Shown in pieces: positions 1 through 6,447 of a DNA stretch of 21,086 bases. Origin of the DNA: an uncultured bacterium. Lineage in GTDB: Bacteria; Verrucomicrobiota; Lentisphaeria; Oligosphaerales; Oligosphaeraceae. Made by a program: the position numbers and the translations under genes. The notes under the pieces were generated by a model that saw only the letters and a list, made by a program, of their open reading frames with translations, did not search any database and was not told the origin of the DNA. Within the stretch, counting starts at the first letter, position 1; each line of letters starts with the position of its first letter. The stretch is from NCBI GenBank assembly GCA_900548225.1, contig URJM01000036.1, positions 1 through 21,086 of the forward strand. The letters run 5' to 3'.

Positions 1-726
1 GGACGTCATGCCGCCGCAATGACACTCCTCGTTATGCGTTGGCGGGAATCCAGGTGGAATGTCGTAGCCAAGCTCGTGTTGGATTTCCCGTTCCATGCGC
101 CCTGGCCAGTCGGCGGAGACCATACTCCCGCCGATGGTGTCGCAATGATTGGAGATGTTGGCCATGAGGAAACAGAGCCTTTTATTCTGCCTGATTGCCA
201 GGATTGGGATTTCCGGGTCGATAGTGCCTTCAGGTGCGACAATATCAGGATTCAGCTTGCCGGGGTTGGTGACAACCGTCCCGTCCTTCATCCAAAAGCG
301 CCGGTTGAATGCCAGAGTCGAACAGCTGCCTTTGCCAATAAGAAACTCCGCTTCAGCCAGATTGCCGCGGGCGCGCTGCACGGCAAAGACTGTCTTGGTT
401 ATCAACTGCTCCAGGTATTCCTTGTCGCTAAAGTCTAGATTGCTGCAATATGGACCGGTATGGGTGTGGGTTGTGCAAAGAATCAATTTGTCGGCAAAAT
501 CGATTCCCTCCTTTTGCAGGGCATCAATGATTCTGGAAATCACTTTCAGGTTTAGCCCAAGGAGGTCATAGCCTACAATGCCACAGAGGCCATTCTCGTC
601 CTGGAACAATGCCGCTTTGATACTCAGGCAATCGTACACGCCCTGATTGGGGCGCGGTTCAAAATATCCCTCCAGCGCAATCCCTTTTGCAGGTGTGATG
701 TCCTCTCTTGCAAAGCCAAATTTCAT
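1..726 (-). CDS. Neutral/alkaline ceramidase N-terminal-domain hydrolase (3' end cut by window edge)
   Basis: The minus-strand frame is open from an ATG at 726 to the window edge, giving 242 codons with no stop. The start MKFGFAREDITPAKG matches the N-terminus of neutral/alkaline non-lysosomal ceramidase-like proteins. Family signatures follow in order: a THTHTGP motif around residue 95 (zinc-binding His-x-His in this family) and SNHCDTIGG followed by SADWPGR around residues 200-220. A GAGGA ribosome site sits about 8 bases before the ATG. There is no signal peptide, unlike secreted ceramidases, so a cytoplasmic amidase or hydrolase on a related substrate is as likely as true ceramide hydrolysis. 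It starts 49 bp after the glycosidase-like gene and probably belongs to the same operon. The family assignment is firm; the substrate is not known. Confidence 0.85.
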   Translation of the reverse strand, partial: MKFGFAREDITPAKGIALEGYFEPRPNQGVYDCLSIKAALFQDENGLCGIVGYDLLGLNLKVISRIIDALQKEGIDFADKLILCTTHTHTGPYCSNLDFSDKEYLEQLITKTVFAVQRARGNLAEAEFLIGKGSCSTLAFNRRFWMKDGTVVTNPGKLNPDIVAPEGTIDPEIPILAIRQNKRLCFLMANISNHCDTIGGSMVSADWPGRMEREIQHELGYDIPPGFPPTHNEECHCGGMTS

Positions 727-775
727 TTTGTGTTCTATCCTCAAAAGTCGTCTTATTGCCGTCAATCACGTGGAG

Positions 776-1954
776 CTATGGCGCAACGAAAAACACCGCG
801 CGTTCCTGCGGGGGGATTCCGCCTGAGATGACGCCGCCTTCACCCGTCAATTCCTCGACCTCTCCGAACATGAGCCTTGCATCTGCGTAGTCCCCCTCAA
901 AACGGAAGTATTTGACATCGTCCTCCGAGGCATTGACGACGACCAGGGCCCGTGTGCCGTCCTTCCCCTGCCATTCGGCGGCATGGATTCCTCCCTGGGT
1001 GTTCGCCAGAGTGTTGGGACTGGATTCCAGCAGGTAGGGGACAAGCGCATTGAATTCGGCGGGGAATGCCTGCACTGCCTTCCAGAGTTCCTCATGATTC
1101 TTTAGGTAGAAGCTGCTGTCATATATGCAGTAGTAGAGGATTCCCTTGGCTCCCCCCATGACTCCCAGATATGCCTGGGAGCGGAATTGGGCGGGAGTCG
1201 GGAGGATGAAGTTCCCATAGCCGCCGAAGCATTGGCATACAATCCATTGCGCAATGCCATATTTGGAGGATTCCCTAAGGGCGTTTTCGGTGCCATAGAG
1301 AACACTGTCGATGTTTCCGTTTCCAACGGGATATATGTCAGGAGCCATGACATCGGAACTGGATGAGTAGCTCTTGTACGACGACGGCTGGCATAGGACT
1401 GCGTAGGCGATATGCTGCGGATCGTATGTCTTCAATTCCTCGTACCAGAGCGCGAAGTCCTCTGCGGAAATCCCGTTGCCGTCTGGCTCGTCACCGTTGT
1501 ACCAGCCCAGAACGGCCGGGTGTTTGCCGTATTTCGACAGAATGGGAATCCTTGGATAGTCAAATTCCGTGATCAGGAAGATGCCCTTGCCGCGGCAGGC
1601 GTCCAAAAGCCGTCCGTATGCCCCGGTGTCCATGTCCGTCCTCTTGAATCCTACGATGGCCGTGTTGTATCCGGCTTCCGCGAGGCTGAGAATATCGCTT
1701 TGCCGCTGATCGTCCGAGGCGCTCCAGGAGACGTGGTAGAAGCCCAGTGGAAAGGTCGGCTTCCCTTGGTTGACAAGCATTCCGTTGCCGTCAATGTAGG
1801 AAATGGGGGAATCATGTACGAAGAACTCCTCGGATGTCTCGCCCATGGTGCTTTCCCCTTGAAGGCATCTGATGACCAGCCTATGGGAGCCGGGCTGAAG
1901 TCCGGAGACGTCCAGTTCCTGAAGTCGTTGCAGATTCGGTTCAGGGATAATCAC
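776..1954 (-). CDS. TIM-barrel glycoside-hydrolase-like protein (probable 3' half of a split gene)
   Basis: This ORF encodes 392 residues from a GTG start that overlaps the previous stop as GTGA. Residues 1-50 read as the end of a beta-sandwich (LDVSGLQPGSHRLVI, then FFVHDSP). Residues from about 65 look like a glycosidase barrel: GKPTFPLGFYHVSW, then GYNTAIVGF, then HPAVLGWYNGDEPDG with a candidate acid Glu at 156, then MAPDIYPV near 225, and a late GAKGILYYCIYDSS strand. A short C-terminal beta domain ends in ERAVFFVAP. There is no signal peptide and the protein begins inside a domain, so it was probably once continuous with the upstream ORF at 1951-3066. The exact glycoside hydrolase family is not recognised. 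An alternative is genuine translational coupling of two separate proteins. Confidence 0.6.
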   Translation of the reverse strand: MIIPEPNLQRLQELDVSGLQPGSHRLVIRCLQGESTMGETSEEFFVHDSPISYIDGNGMLVNQGKPTFPLGFYHVSWSASDDQRQSDILSLAEAGYNTAIVGFKRTDMDTGAYGRLLDACRGKGIFLITEFDYPRIPILSKYGKHPAVLGWYNGDEPDGNGISAEDFALWYEELKTYDPQHIAYAVLCQPSSYKSYSSSSDVMAPDIYPVGNGNIDSVLYGTENALRESSKYGIAQWIVCQCFGGYGNFILPTPAQFRSQAYLGVMGGAKGILYYCIYDSSFYLKNHEELWKAVQAFPAEFNALVPYLLESSPNTLANTQGGIHAAEWQGKDGTRALVVVNASEDDVKYFRFEGDYADARLMFGEVEELTGEGGVISGGIPPQERAVFFVAP

Positions 1955-3066
1955 AGGCGGACGGTGTAGTGCAGAGCCCAGGTGGAGTCTATTGACGTGT
2001 CTGGAAGGAGCGTTGTCTCGACCCTTAGGATATCATTGCCGGGATAGAGATGGCGGCGTTTAATGGACGATGTAAGCACGGGCGGGAGTTCGATTGACCA
2101 GGATGTCTCGCCCATTTCGTCTTCTGCATCGGCGAGGATGAGGTTGAAATTCCATTTTCCGCGCCTCGGATATTCCAAATACGCGGACAGGTGGATTTCC
2201 TCCCCGCGATTGTCTATGGCAAGTGGAACCGTAATCACGTCGTCTCCCTGCTGATAGCAGAGACGCGGGCGTAGTTTTTCGACAATGTCGGGGGAGGTAT
2301 TCGCAATGGTGAGCTCGATGTGTCTGGGTGCCTCGGCGCTGGGTATCTCTGCGGAAAGCAGCTCGACTCCGGCCTCTCTCAACGAGCGCATGATACGGAT
2401 GTTGGCAATCAGATTCTGTCCGAAGAGGCGTGGAGCCGCTCCGCTAAGACTGGCATGGACGGTGATGCAGACCGCGCCCCTGCCATGGAATTTGACAAGG
2501 GTCAGGGAGTGGTTGTCATAGCATTTTTCCAAAACGATCCAGCCATTTGCCTTTTTGGGGACGAGATGGCTCCAGTGTCCCAGGTCGCGGAGGTGTTTCT
2601 GGACTTCATTCGGGAAGCGCTGGAGGGGATGCTCCTGCTGGATTGCAATGGAGGTTTCCTCGCATGGGTTGGTATGCGAGGAGCACAGCCCCACGTCAAC
2701 GCGGAACTCGCCGGAGACCTGGTTAAGAAAGCAGGATGTCGAACTGGGGTAGTTGGCGTCGGCGACAAATACGATTCCGCCATTTTGGATAAATTCCTCC
2801 CACTGGCTTGCAAATGGGGCCAGGGTGATGGTATTCTCAAGATTCCCGACGGAACCAAGCACTACCAGGTCAAATTCGGGCAGGCGCGCTGTCAGCTCCT
2901 CTATTTGTGCGTTGGTGAATTTCTCTACCTTGTCTCCCAGCGCCTTGAATGTCTCATCAAACTCGCCTTTGTATGTATTGTCTCCCCATGTTCCGTAAAT
3001 GAGAGCGACATCCGCCCATAGAATGGCCGTTGAAAGAATTAAGAGAAGAAGGGGCAGGCGCTTCAT
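1951..3066 (-). CDS. Secreted GATase-like/ThuA-like protein with beta-sandwich (probable 5' half of a split gene)
   Basis: The chosen start, MKRLPLLLLILSTAILWA, is a clear signal peptide. An in-frame ATG nine bases upstream (3075) is equally possible, and neither has an obvious ribosome site. After the signal, DVALIYGTWGDN and FDLVVLGSVGN, then FIQNGGIVFVADANY, suggest a class-I glutamine amidotransferase-like (ThuA-like) Rossmann domain over about residues 20-220. No catalytic Cys-His pair can be assigned with confidence. From about residue 240 the protein turns into beta-sandwich sequence and stops at TWALHYTVRL in the middle of a strand pattern that the overlapping downstream ORF continues. 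The product would be exported. Together with the downstream glycosidase-like half, the ancestral protein would have been about 760 residues. Confidence 0.6.
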   Translation of the reverse strand: MKRLPLLLLILSTAILWADVALIYGTWGDNTYKGEFDETFKALGDKVEKFTNAQIEELTARLPEFDLVVLGSVGNLENTITLAPFASQWEEFIQNGGIVFVADANYPSSTSCFLNQVSGEFRVDVGLCSSHTNPCEETSIAIQQEHPLQRFPNEVQKHLRDLGHWSHLVPKKANGWIVLEKCYDNHSLTLVKFHGRGAVCITVHASLSGAAPRLFGQNLIANIRIMRSLREAGVELLSAEIPSAEAPRHIELTIANTSPDIVEKLRPRLCYQQGDDVITVPLAIDNRGEEIHLSAYLEYPRRGKWNFNLILADAEDEMGETSWSIELPPVLTSSIKRRHLYPGNDILRVETTLLPDTSIDSTWALHYTVRL

Positions 3067-3150
3067 CGGAGTCATGGATGTAGGCAGTAGAATATGAAGG
3101 GGAGTGCGTTCTTGAGTCAACTTGTCACCCGGGTTCCATTCGGTTGAATT

Positions 3151-3188
3151 CAAATCCGCGGCTCCCGTTCATGAAAGCCACGGATTTG
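3151..3188 (-). terminator. 13-bp stem hairpin after the pseudopilin gene
   Basis: On the minus strand, CAAATCCGTGGCT pairs with AGCCGCGGATTTG (13 positions, one G-U wobble) around a 12-base loop. It begins 12 bases after the pseudopilin stop. There is no T-run behind it, so it is either a weak terminator or an mRNA 3'-end stabiliser that would raise pseudopilin expression relative to the downstream genes. Confidence 0.5.
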
Positions 3189-3200
3189 TCATGCGATGGA

Positions 3201-3959
3201 CTATTTCCAGCCCTGGAAGCGGAAGGTGTCGCTTCCTGGATAGTAGAATTCAATGTAGGGGTAATTCTGCCACTGGTTGTCGAAGGCGTCGTTGATGCAC
3301 TTTGTGGCCGCTTCGTTTGGGTTATAGGTCGCCACGGAGCAGTCAAGGGAGGCAATGTTCGTCCTGAAGCCACGGTACAGGGCGATGGAGCCGCGGCCGT
3401 CCCCGTAGTAGAAGAAGCCAACCCGGTCGTACTGGTATTTGTAAAGGGGGTTGCTTTCATCATGGCAGATGCTGTCTGCAAGGAGAGGGCATCCGGGCTT
3501 GACAGCGTTGTTCCAGTAGTCGAGGCCGCCACAGTTGTCTCCTGAAACGTATGAGGCAGGAGGAAGGGCGCACCACTCGCCGTAGACGCTGCCGGGGCGG
3601 CCGTCCTTGCCGTGGCCGCTCATGATGCCGAAGGTGGAAAAGACATTGTCATGCTCGATGTCGTAAACGCGACCCATTGAACATCTCATGGCCTTGACGG
3701 TTTCGATGTAGTTCAGATTCTTGAGGGTGGCGGAATAGCCGTTCAGGTTCTGGTCGGCACCGTTCCAATAGTAGACGATGCCATCGTTGTCGTTCAGGTA
3801 GATGTTCAGCCCCAGGGCGGTCTGCTTCATGTTGCTGACGCAGAGAATGGTACGGGCCTTCTCGCGTGCCTTGGACAGCGCCGGGAGAAGCATTGAGGCA
3901 AGAATCGCGATGATTGCAATGACGACCAGCAACTCAATCAAGGTGAAACATTTTTTCAT
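3201..3959 (-). CDS. Prepilin-like (type II secretion/type IV pilin) secreted protein 1
   Basis: The protein has 252 residues and starts at MKKCFTLIELLVVIAIIAILA. This is a type III (prepilin) signal: a short basic leader, cleavage before Phe5, conserved Glu at mature position 5, and one hydrophobic N-terminal helix. It is followed by SMLLPALSKAREKAR, a stretch typical of Lentisphaerota pseudopilins. An AAAGGAGT ribosome site lies 9 bases before the ATG, which rules out a longer in-frame upstream reading. The C-terminal part is rich in Tyr, Gly, Asp and Cys and ends in FRFQGWK. Unlike the copy at 16265-17131 it lacks the His-x9-Asp-Gly C-terminal motif of the DUF1559-type group. It would be processed by a prepilin peptidase and displayed or secreted; its specific role is unknown. 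Confidence 0.88.
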   Translation of the reverse strand: MKKCFTLIELLVVIAIIAILASMLLPALSKAREKARTILCVSNMKQTALGLNIYLNDNDGIVYYWNGADQNLNGYSATLKNLNYIETVKAMRCSMGRVYDIEHDNVFSTFGIMSGHGKDGRPGSVYGEWCALPPASYVSGDNCGGLDYWNNAVKPGCPLLADSICHDESNPLYKYQYDRVGFFYYGDGRGSIALYRGFRTNIASLDCSVATYNPNEAATKCINDAFDNQWQNYPYIEFYYPGSDTFRFQGWK

Positions 3960-4603
3960 TGGTGTTGACTCCTTTGTAGGGACATGTTGACTTGTTGTCT
4001 GCTTGCTGATTTTGCCTGGCGGCAAGCAACGGTAAGGAAACGTCTGTGCCAAAATGCCTCCATTGTTCCTCGCCATGTTCTCCATGGGGTGGATGTGACG
4101 GGAGTGGAGGGGCGGAATGCGGGAGAGGGCAGAATCCAGGGATTCCCTGTCCGCCTTTTCACAGTCTATTGGAGCGCCCACGGGTGTAGGCGCCCACCCT
4201 TACGGGAAACAAAGCGATTTCTAAAAAAATCACAGCAAGGTTTTTCTGACACACCAATATTCTATATTTATTTTTAATTATTAAAATAGTGTGAAACATC
4301 CAAAGCATATCTAAAACGCCCAATCTTTGCAAATGACCGTCTAGTCCATTTTGGTCATGTTTTCTGTGATGGACTATCCGGTGCAATGCCAGGTGGGTCC
4401 ACAGCCATGTGCAGGAGACGCAGAAGCGGGGTTGCAGAGGATAGTCTCTGCGCGTCCTGCCTGGGAAGCCATGTTGCCGGGTCGTCGCCGTTGACCCATC
4501 CCTTGCGGAAGGGCCTGGCCCTTCCCCGCAGGGAGGTGAAGAGCGCAAGCATTCACTGCACGCCCCCGGCAAGGGCAGGGAGGAAGCAGCTGCATGGAGT
4601 GTA
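3960..4603 (-). promoter_or_regulatory. Long non-coding leader/promoter region of pseudopilin 1
   Basis: This 644-bp gap has no credible gene in either strand. It holds an AT-rich block (about 4215-4320) that probably contains the pseudopilin promoter. The block includes the minus-strand string GGCGTTTTAGATAT (4307-4320), which resembles the GGCGnCTTGATAT box in front of the other two pseudopilin genes but lies about 350 bp from this ATG. The stretch 4333-4556 is dense in inverted repeats and is described separately. Small ORFs through it have no ribosome sites and no protein-like composition. Confidence 0.4.
4333..4556. other. Nested inverted repeats; candidate structured RNA or leader
   Basis: Several pairings can be read directly. 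ATGACC 4333-4338 pairs with GGTCAT 4353-4358. TAGTCCAT 4342-4349 pairs with ATGGACTA 4369-4376. GACTATCC 4372-4379 plus TGCAA pairs with TTGCA and GGATAGTC 4432-4446. A 13-bp arm 4412-4424 pairs with 4447-4459 (two mismatches). GGGTC 4479-4483 pairs with GACCC 4493-4497. GGAAGGGCC 4507-4515 pairs with GGCCCTTCC 4517-4525 and extends with bulges to 4500-4533. GTGAA 4536-4540 pairs with TTCAC 4552-4556. The first three are mutually exclusive, as in attenuator-type leaders. The transcribed strand is not known. No Rfam family is recognised. Confidence 0.35.
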
Positions 4604-5506
4604 TTATTTCCCCATTATAGCATTTAACATGAGTCTGCGATATGCCTTTAAGTTTGTCCATTCAAGGGCACAATCAATAGGCATGCCTGCATCATTGTCG
4701 ATGACTGTATAGCCTTCGTCGTTAACGCGTATTTTTAGGGATTCCATCTTAAGGAATTCGCGGGAACTCGCCAAGTGAACGGCGACGGTATCATAGAGTA
4801 TGGAGCTGACTCCCGGAAATTCATCGCTGTTTTTGTTGTAATCCTTCCAGGCGTCGAAGCTTTCGATTAGGAGTTTGACTGACGGTTCGTCATGCGAGGA
4901 AATCTCGGAATACTCATCTTCAGTGAGACGGACTATGCCACAGGTGTCAAGCGGGGTAATTGTCACGCTTAGCCAGGGCGCGCCAAGCAGCGTCTGCGTT
5001 GCCTTAAGGTCTTTCACGACATTGTACTCGATGGATGGAGCCCCGCCGCCATATCCCTTGTGGACGCTTCCAAACATGCCTACGAGATGGACGTTGCGGA
5101 CAATATCCGGCGCACGGCGCAACGCCTCTGCCAATGCAGGAGGAGGCGATATGCTGATGAGAGTCACAGGCTCCGGGGATTCCCGAATCAATTCTATCAT
5201 GCGGTCAATGCCATCCTCGACTATCCTGCCATCGTAATTCTCCAGGGAATAGTCCCTCATCCAGTTGGCCAGTGTAATCGGGCAGCGTTTGTCTGTGTCG
5301 GAAATGCCAAGCCCAATCTCTATTTCAGAATGCCCTGCGCATTGCAACATCCTTGCGGCGATTGCGGCCCTGGCCTTTGTGTCGCCCGTATCCACGAGGA
5401 TTTGAAGCACCTTGAACTGAGGCTGGTTGAGCATCATCAAAAGAGCCCATGAATCGTCAATGTCAGTGCCTATGTCGGTATGTAGAATCACAGGAACGGT
5501 CTGCAT
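4604..5506 (-). CDS. Inosine/uridine-preferring nucleoside hydrolase family protein
   Basis: The protein has 300 residues. The start at 5506 is chosen because a GAGAGG ribosome site lies 8 bases upstream; a longer in-frame reading to 5536 has no such site. The N-terminus reads VILHTDIGTDIDDSWAL, the calcium-binding Asp motif of IUNH enzymes in the longer spacing variant, with Asp11, Asp17 and Asp18. The first Asp of the usual D-x-D-x-G motif is His9. The later YDTVAV segment corresponds to the family's second calcium-ligand Asp. These enzymes hydrolyse the N-glycosidic bond of nucleosides to ribose and base. There is no signal peptide, so the protein is cytoplasmic. It stands alone, divergent from the PadR gene, with a shared control region between them. 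The exact nucleoside preference cannot be told. Confidence 0.85.
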   Translation of the reverse strand: MQTVPVILHTDIGTDIDDSWALLMMLNQPQFKVLQILVDTGDTKARAAIAARMLQCAGHSEIEIGLGISDTDKRCPITLANWMRDYSLENYDGRIVEDGIDRMIELIRESPEPVTLISISPPPALAEALRRAPDIVRNVHLVGMFGSVHKGYGGGAPSIEYNVVKDLKATQTLLGAPWLSVTITPLDTCGIVRLTEDEYSEISSHDEPSVKLLIESFDAWKDYNKNSDEFPGVSSILYDTVAVHLASSREFLKMESLKIRVNDEGYTVIDNDAGMPIDCALEWTNLKAYRRLMLNAIMGK

Positions 5507-5689
5507 TTCATTGGCCTCTCTATGTGGATATAACATGTTGAATTAGAGTTAGTTGTGAGTAAGGTGAAAATAACCGCCCCCATCGAGGGAAGACAAGGAA
5601 ATACAGTAAGACGGGAAAAGGGGATTGCCATATTCCCAGAAACACCTTTGCATGTCTAAACGCTCTGATTGCCTTTTGGGCGCGAAGTC

Positions 5690-5733
5690 TTGCATGCATA
5701 GATATTCTATGTATATTAGTATTGTCTACATAG
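5690..5733 (+). promoter_or_regulatory. padR-family promoter with overlapping palindromic operator
   Basis: A sigma70-type promoter reads TTGCAT (5690-5695), 16-base spacer, TATATT (5712-5717). A perfect inverted repeat, CTATGTA-N13-TACATAG (5707-5733), overlaps the -10 box, which is the place expected for autorepression by the PadR protein encoded 57 bp downstream. The site also lies in the 283-bp space between the divergent nucleoside hydrolase and PadR genes, so it could affect both. The operator assignment is an inference from position and symmetry. Confidence 0.55.
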
Positions 5734-5789
5734 GCAATCGATGCAATTTGTTGGAGAGGGAGTATCAAGCGACGAAGGAGGCAGTCAAG

Positions 5790-6125
5790 ATGTCAGAGAG
5801 CAGGGAATTGATGCGTGGATCGGTCGAGGTTGTGATACTGAAGCTCCTTTCAGAGCATGACATGTATGGTTACGAGATGATAAAGACCGTGAACGAGAGA
5901 AGCAACGGCTACTTTGAATGGCGTGAGGGTTCGCTGTATCCATGCCTTCACAAACTGGAGAGCGACGGGCTTGTCAGGTCCTATTCACGCGAGGGCAGCG
6001 GCAAGATGCGGCGCTACTACACACTTACAGACATGGGCCGCGAGTCGGCTGTGGCGCGCACGGCGTCCACGCGTGAATTCTGCGCGGTGTTGTCAACGTT
6101 GCTTCAGCCAGCGCCCCAGGCGTAG
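5790..6125 (+). CDS. PadR-family transcriptional regulator
   Basis: The protein has 111 residues with an excellent AAGGAGG ribosome site 8 bases before the ATG at 5790; the frame is open further upstream but has no support there. The sequence is a canonical PadR winged helix: GSVEVVILKLLSEHDMYGYEMI (helices 1-2), FEWREGSLYPCLHKLESDGLV (recognition helix and turn), then the wing SGKMRRYYTLTDMG. The length is typical of the short PadR subfamily with one C-terminal dimerisation helix. PadR proteins repress nearby genes and often sense small phenolic or hydrophobic ligands. Likely targets are its own promoter and, by position, the rhamnosidase downstream. It lacks the membrane-protein partner that often follows short PadR genes. 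Confidence 0.93.
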   Translation: MSESRELMRGSVEVVILKLLSEHDMYGYEMIKTVNERSNGYFEWREGSLYPCLHKLESDGLVRSYSREGSGKMRRYYTLTDMGRESAVARTASTREFCAVLSTLLQPAPQA

Positions 6126-6447
6126 GTTTCGCAATGCGTCCTTTTTCCAAGGGGGATAATGCAATGGACAGTTCTTGTGCTTGAAGACCCCAATGGATGC
6201 GGTATTTTAGGTGTGGGATTTCGACGGGGTGCGGAGTTTCCAGGCAGCAAATCATCCACAGGGTTGAGGAGTTCCGTTTGAGGCATGTCAGGTATTTCGT
6301 GTGCTGCGACCGCGGTGTCGGCCATTCTGCATCCCGGCGAACTGGTTGTCTCTACATAACTGCTTGCGTAGTAGTATGTTACGACTTTGTGTGGCGCAGT
6401 GCCGCCATGCCAATTCGTCTTATGGTTCATTCTTCAGGAGAGCATCA
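6126..6447 (+). promoter_or_regulatory. Intergenic control region of the rhamnosidase gene
   Basis: This 322-bp gap contains no supported gene. Near its 3' end, TTGTCT (6346-6351) followed after 17 bases by TAGTAG could be a weak promoter. The string TTGTCTCTACATA (6346-6358) resembles TTGTCTACATAG in the PadR palindrome (5723-5733), and ACATA 6354-6358 pairs with TATGT 6375-6379. This suggests a second, degenerate PadR site. The rest holds nothing I can identify. Confidence 0.3.

Noticed and set aside
1951..1954. GTGA overlap taken as ordinary translational coupling of two proteins
   Set aside because: Possible, but the downstream product starts inside a beta-sandwich and lacks a signal peptide, so a split gene explains the data better. 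Not fully excluded.
4575..4600. Similarity to the SRP RNA core (AGGAAGCAGC in the plus strand)
   Set aside because: The bases between GGGCAGG and AGCAGC lack the closing stem and GGAA tetraloop of SRP domain IV, and the flanks do not form the expected long helix.
4159..4712. Several 65-137-codon frames on both strands in the long gap
   Set aside because: They run through the hairpin region, have Arg/Pro/His-rich translations, no ribosome sites and no mutual agreement in frame.
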